Source of the DNA: Verrucomicrobiota bacterium
GTDB lineage: Bacteria > Verrucomicrobiota > Verrucomicrobiia > Limisphaerales > UBA9464
Assembly: GCA_947464705.1 (NCBI GenBank)
Contig: CANHYD010000166.1
Location: 1-5,685 of the forward strand
Reading direction: 5' to 3'
DNA: 5,685 nucleotides
The notes below the pieces were generated by a model. It was not told the DNA's origin. It saw only the letters and a list, made by a program, of their open reading frames with translations, and did not search any database. This document shows positions 1 to 5,499 of the stretch, one piece after another (within the stretch, counting starts at the first letter, position 1; each line of letters opens with the position of its first letter). Position numbers and translations under genes: made by a program.

Positions 1-56
1 CGGGCCTGGTCGGACCGGGACACCAGCAACTCGTCGAGATTCTGAGATTCATTCAT
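1..56 (-). CDS. Possible 5' end of a leftward gene of unknown function (partial)
   Basis: Reading leftward from an ATG at 56-54, the frame stays open to the window edge for 18 complete codons and gives MNESQNLDELLVSRSDQA. The composition is polar and acidic, as expected for the soluble N-terminus of a cytoplasmic protein. The segment is far too short to assign a family. No Shine-Dalgarno sequence precedes the ATG, but the other genes here also lack one. A second ATG at 52-50, in another frame, gives a Cys/Pro/Trp-rich peptide that looks less natural. If real, the gene diverges from the pilin gene and shares the 57-289 intergenic region with it. Existence is inferred from the open frame and peptide composition only. 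Confidence 0.3.
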   Translation of the reverse strand, partial: MNESQNLDELLVSRSDQA

Positions 57-289
57 ACGGCCGGGTAAGAGTGCGAGACAGGCCCCGACTCGGCAATGTC
101 CCAATCATCCCGCCCGAAACTTCCCAATCCGGGAACCCCCACTGCCTTTCTCTGGACTGAAGCCGTTGCTGGAGCGGTGTGCAGACCACGGCTTGCCCTC
201 GAGCGACTCTGCCGCTTTTATTTGGGGCGTCTGATCTGGATCTTCGCCGACTTCCGCAACCAAACCCGCGGACCGGTGTTCGGATTCCG
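57..289. other. Non-coding region upstream of the pilin-like gene
   Basis: No reading frame here resembles a protein: the plus-strand frame at 96-293 is rich in Pro, Arg, Trp and Cys without any motif. The stretch probably carries the pilin promoter and, if the left-edge gene is real, that gene's promoter too. Short dyads are visible. AAGCCGT (160-166) and ACGGCTT (188-194) form a perfect 7-bp inverted repeat. TTCCC/GGGAA arms lie at 121-125 and 131-135. No sigma-54 type TGGCAC-N5-TTGC element was found. Confidence 0.5.
193..221 (+). promoter_or_regulatory. Weak candidate sigma-70-like promoter for the pilin-like gene
   Basis: TTGCCC (193-198) and TTTTAT (216-221) are separated by exactly 17 bp. 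Each matches 4 of 6 positions of the E. coli -35 and -10 consensus. The site lies 68-86 bp before the two candidate start codons, and the AT-rich TTTTATTT run stands out in otherwise GC-rich DNA. The right arm of the dyad at 160-194 touches the -35 element, so a regulator could bind there. Consensus use in this lineage is unknown and such matches occur by chance, so this is only a candidate. Confidence 0.2.
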
Positions 290-709
290 ATGACGATTTC
301 TTCCGCCATGAATACCCGCAAGCATCTCCGTCGCGCATCGCTCCGCGCCGCCTTCACCCTCGTCGAAGTCATGATCGCCGTCATGATCGTGGGCCTCCTG
401 ACGATGATTGCCGTTCCCAACGTGAAGAAATTCATGGAGACCGGAAAGTACAACGCGGTCCTCGCCAACCTGAAGGCCATCGAGCTGGCCAAGACCACCT
501 GGCAGAACGAGAACCGCAAGCCGGACACCGCCGAACCTTCGACCGATGAACTGGCTCCGTACTTCCAAGGCGGCAAGTTCCCCAGCTCCGTGATGGGCGA
601 GACCTACAATATCGGCAACTGCACCGACGCGGCGCGCCCGACCGCCACCACGCCCAGCAAGATCCGCAACATCGAGGCGGGCGGTCAGATCACCCTCGAC
701 GACAAGTAA
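290..709 (+). CDS. Type IV pilin-like / pseudopilin protein (prepilin-type N-terminal cleavage motif)
   Basis: This is a small secreted protein of the type IV pilin/type II secretion pseudopilin class, 139 aa from the ATG at 290 or 133 aa from the in-frame ATG at 308. Numbering from 308, a basic leader (residues 1-15, several Arg/Lys) is followed by the prepilin peptidase site A15|FTLVE, with the conserved Glu at mature +5. A hydrophobic helix of about 20 residues runs to a Pro at mature +22, as in classical pilins. The rest is a short polar domain with one Cys. In the family, a membrane prepilin peptidase cleaves the leader and the helix packs into a filament. Residue -1 is Ala instead of the usual Gly, a variant that I recall from Verrucomicrobiota and Planctomycetes. 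No pilus or secretion gene lies nearby, so whether it is a structural pilin or pseudopilin is open. Neither start has a clear ribosome binding site; 308 gives the more typical leader. Confidence 0.88.
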   Translation: MTISSAMNTRKHLRRASLRAAFTLVEVMIAVMIVGLLTMIAVPNVKKFMETGKYNAVLANLKAIELAKTTWQNENRKPDTAEPSTDELAPYFQGGKFPSSVMGETYNIGNCTDAARPTATTPSKIRNIEAGGQITLDDK

Positions 710-718
710 GCCCTCGGA

Positions 719-738
719 CCCACGGGCTCAGCCCTGGG
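719..738. terminator. GC-rich hairpin between convergent pilin and STAS genes, possible bidirectional terminator
   Basis: CCCA(C)GGGC, loop TCA, then GCCC-TGGG folds into an 8-bp stem with one bulged C at 723. It starts 10 bases after the pilin stop and covers the STAS stop codon (728-730), exactly where two converging transcripts should end. There is no T-tract on either side, so a classic intrinsic terminator is not supported. It may act only as a 3'-end stabiliser or be a chance GC-rich dyad. Confidence 0.3.
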
Positions 739-1030
739 TGATCTCGAAGCTTTTGCTGAGTTGCGTGAGGTCCAGAACCTTGCGCACCACCGGGACCGGA
801 TTGATCAACCGCAGTTGCCCCTGCCGTGACACGATGAATCGATTCACGGAAACCAGGGCCCCCAACCCGGTGCTGTCGATGGCCCGGGTCAAAGACATGT
901 CGACGTCGATGCGGGTGTGGTGAGGCTGGACCGACGCCCGGACATTGTCCCGGAAGGAACCCGCGTTACCGACATTCAGGACGGACAGACCGCTGACCAC
1001 CAAGGTCTTTCCAAAGGATTCAATTTTCAT
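728..1030 (-). CDS. STAS-domain anti-sigma-factor antagonist (SpoIIAA/RsbV-like)
   Basis: This single-domain cytoplasmic STAS protein of 100 aa has the family's usual length of about 100-120 aa. The signature D52-S-T-G-L-G-A-L59 follows a beta strand (IDVDMSL), and S53 is the expected phosphorylation site, equivalent to the regulatory serine of SpoIIAA and RsbV. In the family, the unphosphorylated antagonist binds an anti-sigma kinase and frees a sigma factor or other partner. Phosphorylation by the kinase switches it off and a PP2C phosphatase resets it. No kinase, phosphatase or sigma factor gene lies in the window, so its partner must be encoded elsewhere or the protein serves another partner-switching pathway. 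The ATG at 1030 fits the first beta strand (MKIESFGKTLVVSG). No ribosome binding site is evident. It converges with the pilin gene across 18 bp. Confidence 0.88.
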   Translation of the reverse strand: MKIESFGKTLVVSGLSVLNVGNAGSFRDNVRASVQPHHTRIDVDMSLTRAIDSTGLGALVSVNRFIVSRQGQLRLINPVPVVRKVLDLTQLSKSFEITQG

Positions 1031-1051
1031 CGCAAGTGCTGGAAGACGCCC

Positions 1052-1096
1052 GAGGGAAGCATTTCGGGGAAGCGCTTCAGAGAAACCCCTTCCCTC
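1052..1096. promoter_or_regulatory. Long imperfect stem-loop upstream of the STAS gene
   Basis: GAGGGAAG (1052-1059) is the perfect reverse complement of CTTCCCTC (1089-1096). Inside it, TTTC (1062-1065) pairs with GAAA (1082-1085), and at the centre is the 10-bp palindrome GAAGCGCTTC (1069-1078). Together they make a nested 45-nt stem with two small internal loops. It ends 22 bp before the STAS start codon, so in a leftward transcript it would lie in the 5' leader. An alternative pairing is possible because GGGAAG/CTTCCC blocks occur more than once. It could be an RNA control element, a DNA operator or a processing site. It is not followed by a T-run, so it is not a clear terminator for rsmA. 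Confidence 0.4.
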
Positions 1097-1257
1097 CGAC
1101 GGCCACGTATCGGCAGATCCAGCGAAAACTTGAGTCGATGGAACGACCCTACCAAGAACCCGCCGGGCCAGGACCTCGGAACGCGATAGGCTTCACCGAC
1201 GGTTTCGCCCCCGCTGACTAGGGCCTTGTCGGTGCGATCCAAGCCTTCCAACCCCGA

Positions 1258-2151
1258 TTAGGCCTCTGGACTCGATTCCGGCGCCCCCTCGCAGGCCTCC
1301 CCCAGCGGTTGCCGTTGGAGAATCCGAGCCAAGGCCACGAAACCCTCGACAGAAACCTTCTCGGCGCGCTCGGTGGGTGCGATACCCACCTCGGTGAAGG
1401 CGGCCTGCAGAACCTCGGCCGGCCACACGGTCTTGAGCAGTTTGAGCATCATTTTACGACGCTCCGAGAAGGCCCGCTTCACGAGTCGGGTGAAAATCAC
1501 CGATCCGGCAGCATCCAATAGCGGAGTCGGCCTCCGCACCAAGCTGATGCAGGCACTGTCGACATCCGGTATCGGATGAAAACACCCACGTCGGATGTTG
1601 AACCACTCCTTCACCTGATAGCGAAGTCCCAACAAGAGGGTCAGGATTCCATAGTCGTCCCCATCGGTCGGAGCAGCGATGCGATGCACCACCTCCGCCT
1701 GCAACGTCACCACCATGCGCTCCGGGGGCACCGGGGCCTCGGCCAACTCCACCATCAGGGGGGACGCCACCGAATAGGGCAAATTGGCGACCAATTTCCA
1801 ACCGCTCCAATCTCGCGGATTGGCTTCAACCCAACGCATGGCGTCGGCCTCCAACAATTCGAGATGGCCGGGTCCCTCTCCGGAAAGGGGACCGGCAAAG
1901 CATTCGCGCAGAACGCTCACCAGTCGGGCGTCCTTCTCAATGGCCAACACCGACGCGGCCCGGGCCACCAGCAACTCGGTCAAGGGCCCCAGTCCGGGCC
2001 CTACCTCGAGGATACGGTCGGTTGGAGCGATGTCGGCAGCGGTCACAATCCGTCGCAACTGATTGCCATCGTGCAGGAAGTTCTGGCCCAGCGACTTCGT
2101 CAACTGGATCCCCCGCGACTCCAGCAGGGAACGCATCTCATTCAGGGTCAT
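1258..2151 (-). CDS. rsmA: 16S rRNA (adenine(1518)-N6/adenine(1519)-N6)-dimethyltransferase RsmA/KsgA
   Basis: This 297-aa enzyme uses S-adenosylmethionine to dimethylate two adjacent adenines in the 3'-terminal hairpin of 16S rRNA late in 30S assembly. Loss in other bacteria gives kasugamycin resistance. Visible motifs, in order, are: the N-terminal signature LGQNFL (21-26); the SAM-binding motif EVGPGLG (49-55); the acidic residue of AIEKD (E72), which should contact the SAM ribose; EAD (101-103); the catalytic NLPY (123-126); FHPIP-VDS (191-199); and the basic FSERRKMM (228-235). A small C-terminal helical domain follows. Length is slightly above the usual 260-290 aa because of a hydrophilic tail after about residue 282. 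The ATG at 2151 is chosen because it places LGQNFL at the usual distance and overlaps the upstream stop as ATGA. That predicts translational coupling with the aminotransferase gene. Confidence 0.96.
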   Translation of the reverse strand: MTLNEMRSLLESRGIQLTKSLGQNFLHDGNQLRRIVTAADIAPTDRILEVGPGLGPLTELLVARAASVLAIEKDARLVSVLRECFAGPLSGEGPGHLELLEADAMRWVEANPRDWSGWKLVANLPYSVASPLMVELAEAPVPPERMVVTLQAEVVHRIAAPTDGDDYGILTLLLGLRYQVKEWFNIRRGCFHPIPDVDSACISLVRRPTPLLDAAGSVIFTRLVKRAFSERRKMMLKLLKTVWPAEVLQAAFTEVGIAPTERAEKVSVEGFVALARILQRQPLGEACEGAPESSPEA

Positions 2152-3536
2152 GACCGTTTTTTCGGAGGGCGGGACAATTGAGGTTTTTTGGTGGGAATCG
2201 ATGGCTGAAGGTGGGCGGCGACCGCGCGGGAGATTTCGCGGAACGCTCTGACCAACTCTGCCTCGGTGATGGTCAGTGGCGGAGTGATCCCGGTGACCTC
2301 GGAATGCTCCCCTTCCGGAAGCAGCAAAATACCGCGGCGCAGCACCTCTTGCATGATTCCAATCGACAATCCGGTATCGGGTCCGCCATCCGGTAGTCGC
2401 CAGGCGATCCCCCCCATGAGACCCACGACCGAGACTCGCGATACCCGATCCGGGAATCGGGCTTGGATGGATTTCAGGCCCGATTCCAGCACCTTTTCCA
2501 ACCGAGCTGCCCGTTGCGGCAAGGCCAGACGACGCAGTTCGGACATCTGAGCCAAGGCCATGGCGCACCCGACCGGGTGTCCCAGATAAGTGCTGGTGTG
2601 GATGGCCTCCCCCATCGCCGGAGGCCAGGCATCCATCACCCGAGCCCGACCGACGCAGGCACTCAGGGGGAAACCACCGGTCAACGCCTTGCCCAGACAG
2701 ACAAGGTCCGGAATCACCCCCGAATGCTCGCAGGCGAACCAGGCTCCGGTGCGTCCGAAGCCGGTGTAGATTTCGTCGAAAATCAACAAAACACCCCGTT
2801 GATCCGCCCACTGGCGCAAACACGGCAGAAACCAAGGCGGTGGTATGCGGATCCCTCCGCGAGCCTGCATGGGTTCGACGATGACTGCGCCGATGTCGCC
2901 CGGGGCCGCAGCCGCCTCCAGCGCTGCCTCCAATTTCTTTTGGCCCTGCCCGTCTCCGTCGGCCTCGGGAAAGTCAACAAAGCGTCCAAACTCGCGCAAC
3001 TGGTCGCGGAAGGGTTCGCGAAAATGAGACCGTTCGGTCGCATTCAGCGCTCCATAGCCGACTCCGTGGTATCCGCCCCGGAACGCCAGAACCCCAGGCT
3101 TACCCGTGGCCAAACGCGCCGTCTTGAGGGCGGCCTCGACCGCCTCGAAGCCGGAGCATCCGAAGATCACCTTGCCGGTCTCCACCTCAGTATTGGCCCC
3201 ACGACGGCGGGTCCACCGCTCAAAGGTGAGCCGGCTCAATTCGCGGGCCAGACGGGCTTTCAACGCATGCGGGTGAACATCGCCCATGGCATGCAGCAAC
3301 TCCCCCATCTGCCGCTGGCCAGCCCGAACGACGGCGGCATTGGCATGCCCCGCTGCGGCCACACCGAAGGCAGCCGTGAGATCCAGATAAGGCCGACCCG
3401 CCTCATCCCAGACACGGCACCCTTTGGCCCGCTTCCAGACGATCGGCCAACCCGCATCGGGTTCCAGGAAGGTGATGTTCCGCGACTCGTGTCGGCGGAG
3501 CGTCTCCAAGGTGGACTCTTTGGCTCGGGTGCTCAT
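2148..3536 (-). CDS. Class III (omega) PLP-dependent aminotransferase, substrate unknown
   Basis: This 462-aa fold-type I, pyridoxal-phosphate enzyme of aminotransferase class III should move an amino group from a terminal (omega) or alpha amine to a keto acid in the cytoplasm. Visible family features are: a small-domain start (VWDEAGRPYLDL, 42-53); the phosphate-binding region GCSGFEAVEAALKTAR (126-141); aromatic/His Y156-H157-G; E221 in VIVEPMQARGG; the PLP-pyridine Asp D254 in IFDEIYTGFGRTG; the Schiff-base lysine K283 in LGKALTGG; and TSTYLGHPVGCA (314-325). The C-terminal 16 residues are basic and Pro-rich, probably a disordered tail. The ATG at 3536 is preferred because upstream in-frame sequence lies inside queE and lacks family similarity. 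It overlaps the queE stop by one base (TGATG) and its own stop overlaps the rsmA start by four. Relatives include GABA, ornithine and glutamate-1-semialdehyde enzymes, but sequence alone does not fix the substrate. Confidence 0.9.
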   Translation of the reverse strand: MSTRAKESTLETLRRHESRNITFLEPDAGWPIVWKRAKGCRVWDEAGRPYLDLTAAFGVAAAGHANAAVVRAGQRQMGELLHAMGDVHPHALKARLARELSRLTFERWTRRRGANTEVETGKVIFGCSGFEAVEAALKTARLATGKPGVLAFRGGYHGVGYGALNATERSHFREPFRDQLREFGRFVDFPEADGDGQGQKKLEAALEAAAAPGDIGAVIVEPMQARGGIRIPPPWFLPCLRQWADQRGVLLIFDEIYTGFGRTGAWFACEHSGVIPDLVCLGKALTGGFPLSACVGRARVMDAWPPAMGEAIHTSTYLGHPVGCAMALAQMSELRRLALPQRAARLEKVLESGLKSIQARFPDRVSRVSVVGLMGGIAWRLPDGGPDTGLSIGIMQEVLRRGILLLPEGEHSEVTGITPPLTITEAELVRAFREISRAVAAHLQPSIPTKKPQLSRPPKKRS

Positions 3537-4378
3537 CAAACGCCGCGTTCGTCGGAGGGCCAGATGAACTTGTGCATTTGCAACTGGAACCGAGCCGGCA
3601 CCCGATCGGCCACCATGGCCTCCACGAGTTCTTTGCGCGAGATGGGGGTCAGACCTTTGGGAACCGGTTTGAGGGCCTTGTCGCGCTGGGATTCGGACAG
3701 CGGAGCTACCCAGGAAAACAAGATCGGACACACCGGATCAAGCCGGTGCTCGAGGATCATCGCCTTGGCCCACTCGTAGTCTTCGCGGGTCCCGATCACG
3801 AACTTCAACTCATCCGTGGCACGGAGGTGAGGAATGTTGGCCAAACGGTTGCGTTCCACCTCGCCGCTGCTGGGACACTTCAGATCCATGATGCGCCGCA
3901 CCCGCGGGTCGAGCTTGGAGATGTCATGGGCTCCGCTGGTTTCCACGAGCACCGTGAAACAGTCATCCGCCAAGGTGCGCATCAGGCGAGCGGCGTTGGG
4001 TTGCAGGAGAGGTTCTCCCCCGGTCAACTCGACCAACGGCAGCTTGTGCTGAGCCGAGGCGTCCCCCGCATTGACCACCGGCGGAAAATGGGCCCGATCG
4101 GGGTGGAGATAAGGTTCTGCCAACCGATGCACTTCGGCGCGGATCTCATCGAGCGTTCGCCGCTTACCTTCGGTGAAGGCATAGGCGGTGTCGCAGTAAG
4201 AGCACCGCAAATTGCATCCGGTCAGGCGCACAAAGACGCAGGGCAAACCCGCGAAGGTGCTTTCGCCCTGAAGACTCAAATAGACCTCGTTGACGACCAA
4301 TGTTTCGGCCACGGGGCAGACGCTAACACCCCCGACGGCTGGAGGACAGGAAGCAGATGTCGTCGAAGCAAGAACCAT
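3536..4378 (-). CDS. queE: 7-carboxy-7-deazaguanine synthase QueE (radical SAM)
   Basis: This 280-aa radical SAM enzyme converts 6-carboxy-5,6,7,8-tetrahydropterin to 7-carboxy-7-deazaguanine, a step toward preQ0 and queuosine in tRNA. Motifs seen: NEVYLSLQGES (30-40), the typical QueE opening; the iron-sulfur cluster motif C55-x3-C59-x2-C62 (GCNLRCSYCD); the SAM-binding TGGEPLL (119-125); an ETSG strand (146-149); DLKCPSSGE (165-173); and the C-terminal LQMHKFIW (266-273). Length is above the commonest 200-250 aa because of an N-terminal extension and a loop of about 20 residues after the first helices (roughly 90-112). The ATG at 4378 gives about 29 residues before the core. An in-frame GTG at 4312 would give a shorter, more usual N-terminus. 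It leads the operon with the aminotransferase and rsmA. No queC, queD or queF is in the window. No preQ1 riboswitch is recognisable in the 91 bp upstream. Confidence 0.95.
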   Translation of the reverse strand: MVLASTTSASCPPAVGGVSVCPVAETLVVNEVYLSLQGESTFAGLPCVFVRLTGCNLRCSYCDTAYAFTEGKRRTLDEIRAEVHRLAEPYLHPDRAHFPPVVNAGDASAQHKLPLVELTGGEPLLQPNAARLMRTLADDCFTVLVETSGAHDISKLDPRVRRIMDLKCPSSGEVERNRLANIPHLRATDELKFVIGTREDYEWAKAMILEHRLDPVCPILFSWVAPLSESQRDKALKPVPKGLTPISRKELVEAMVADRVPARFQLQMHKFIWPSDERGV

Positions 4379-4469
4379 CTCGAGACGGAAGCCTTGCCCA
4401 TTTCGGGCTCTGGGCTACGTCAGCCCCCGGAACGGCTCAACCCGGAAATGGCAGGCGCCAACAACCGCA

Positions 4470-5357
4470 TCACATCGTTTCCCGGCGATACCTTAGGGCC
4501 AATCGGAATCCCAAAGCCTCGTTGGGCACCTCTCCAGGAACCCCCGCCGCACGGGCCGCCGAGCGGCAGGCCGGGGCGGCCGACTTGAATCCTCCGCCCC
4601 GGTAGGTGGGGGCGAAGCTCCAGATCGGACCCAGAGGATCCACGAAGACCGGCACATTGGTCGGGTAGGACGAGAACCAATTCACGCACCACTCGGCCAC
4701 GTTGCCGTGCATATCCCGAAGACCGAGGCCATTGGCCCCACGCAGACCTACCGGATGCACTTTGCCCCCGCTGTTGCCAGCATACCACGCCAGGCTGTCG
4801 AGCTCCCCGGCATAGGCACCCGGGGTCCCGGCCCGGCAGGCCAATTCCCATTGCGCCTCCGTGGGCAAATCCCAAATCCAACCCTTGGGCAGGTGTCCTT
4901 CATCCCTCTGTTGCGAGGTAAGGCGGCGGCAGAATTCTCGGGCTTGCTCCCAAGAGACTTGAACCACCGGCAAATCCAGACCGGAAGTCGGGCTCGGATT
5001 GGTCTCCATGAACGCTAGCCACTGACGTTGGGTCAACTCGGTCTCCGCGATGAAGAATCCGGAGGTCAACTGCACCAGATGCTGGGGCTCATCCACCAAC
5101 CGGCCCTGCTCTTGAGGCGGACTGCCCATCACAAAGCGCGTGGCGGGAACCCACCGCGTTGCCAAGGGGCCCGCCTTGGGCAAGGTCGCCACCCAACGAT
5201 CTCCGGCGGCTCCCTGAGCCACGATGCGCAGCACCTGTTCCTGTTGATCCGACGGACCGGAGCACCCACTGACCGCCCCCAGACACAGCGCCACCGACAG
5301 CGCGGTCGCGACACAGCGGCTCCGGGAGCGGTCGGCAAGGAAGCCAGCGAAATTCAT
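4470..5357 (-). CDS. Lipoprotein with FGE-sulfatase (SUMF1-like) domain, probably not a formylglycine-generating enzyme
   Basis: This 295-aa exported protein starts with a lipoprotein signal: Arg-rich n-region (R10, R12, R14), hydrophobic stretch and lipobox V29-S-G-C32. It should be lipid-anchored and face the periplasm. The rest is an FGE-sulfatase fold: FVMGSP (76-81), FFIAETELTQRQWLAF (101-116), PVVQVSWEQAREFC (130-143), DLPTEAQWELACRAGT (163-178), LRDMHGNVAEW (213-223), YRGGGF (252-257), CRSAAR (264-269) and LGFRLA (282-287). True formylglycine-generating enzymes carry two copper-binding catalytic cysteines near RGGS-[YW]-x-C-x4-C. Here the corresponding positions read FKSAAPA, leaving only the Cys of CRSAAR. 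It is therefore more likely a structural, binding or other oxidoreductase member of the family. The ATG at 5357 is chosen because it begins the signal peptide; an in-frame upstream start would bury it. A GAGG lies 3 bases before it. No sulfatase gene is adjacent. Confidence 0.87.
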   Translation of the reverse strand: MNFAGFLADRSRSRCVATALSVALCLGAVSGCSGPSDQQEQVLRIVAQGAAGDRWVATLPKAGPLATRWVPATRFVMGSPPQEQGRLVDEPQHLVQLTSGFFIAETELTQRQWLAFMETNPSPTSGLDLPVVQVSWEQAREFCRRLTSQQRDEGHLPKGWIWDLPTEAQWELACRAGTPGAYAGELDSLAWYAGNSGGKVHPVGLRGANGLGLRDMHGNVAEWCVNWFSSYPTNVPVFVDPLGPIWSFAPTYRGGGFKSAAPACRSAARAAGVPGEVPNEALGFRLALRYRRETM

Positions 5358-5499
5358 GAGCCTCGATCGCAGCAGAAGCAGTGCCTTGTTGCTCCACGAC
5401 GACTGCAACTTCCATTGGGTGGGATCCGGGTCGTTGTTGGAGCTGGATTCCCGATTGCCCTGCCCCGGCCTCGCGTTCACCGTCTGTGCCGCACTTACC
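5358..5499. other. Divergent intergenic region between FGE-like lipoprotein gene and xylA
   Basis: This 142-bp stretch separates two genes transcribed away from each other, so it should hold both promoters. No pair of good -35/-10 boxes and no clear XylR-type palindrome could be recognised by eye. No Shine-Dalgarno sequence precedes xylA. A leftward frame extends through it from 5507, but it has no family features and overlaps the xylA start, so it is treated as non-coding. Confidence 0.45.

Noticed and set aside
96..293. 65-codon plus-strand frame before the pilin-like gene
   Set aside because: There is no motif, no ribosome binding site and an unnatural composition. It overlaps the candidate promoter and the start of the pilin gene.
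1576..2181. 201-codon plus-strand open frame opposite rsmA
   Set aside because: It is antisense to rsmA with all its motifs intact. The translation is His/Gln/Gly-rich and has no family resemblance.
2152..2835. Upstream extension of the rsmA frame
   Set aside because: The frame stays open inside the aminotransferase gene, but the residues are low-complexity shadow sequence. The ATG at 2151 gives the normal RsmA N-terminus.
2463..3779. 438-codon plus-strand open frame opposite the aminotransferase gene
   Set aside because: It is antisense to a clearly real class III aminotransferase. It lacks any domain and is rich in Gln, Gly, Arg and Pro, as expected of a GC-rich shadow frame.
4379..4469. 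preQ1 riboswitch or terminator upstream of queE
   Set aside because: Only a 5-bp stem (4412-4416/4422-4426) without a T-tract is visible. The region has none of the A-rich tail or compact H-type pseudoknot features of known preQ1 riboswitches.
3572..4588. 338-codon plus-strand open frame opposite queE
   Set aside because: It lies antisense to queE, whose radical SAM motifs are intact, and shows no recognisable motif. It is another shadow of GC-rich coding sequence.
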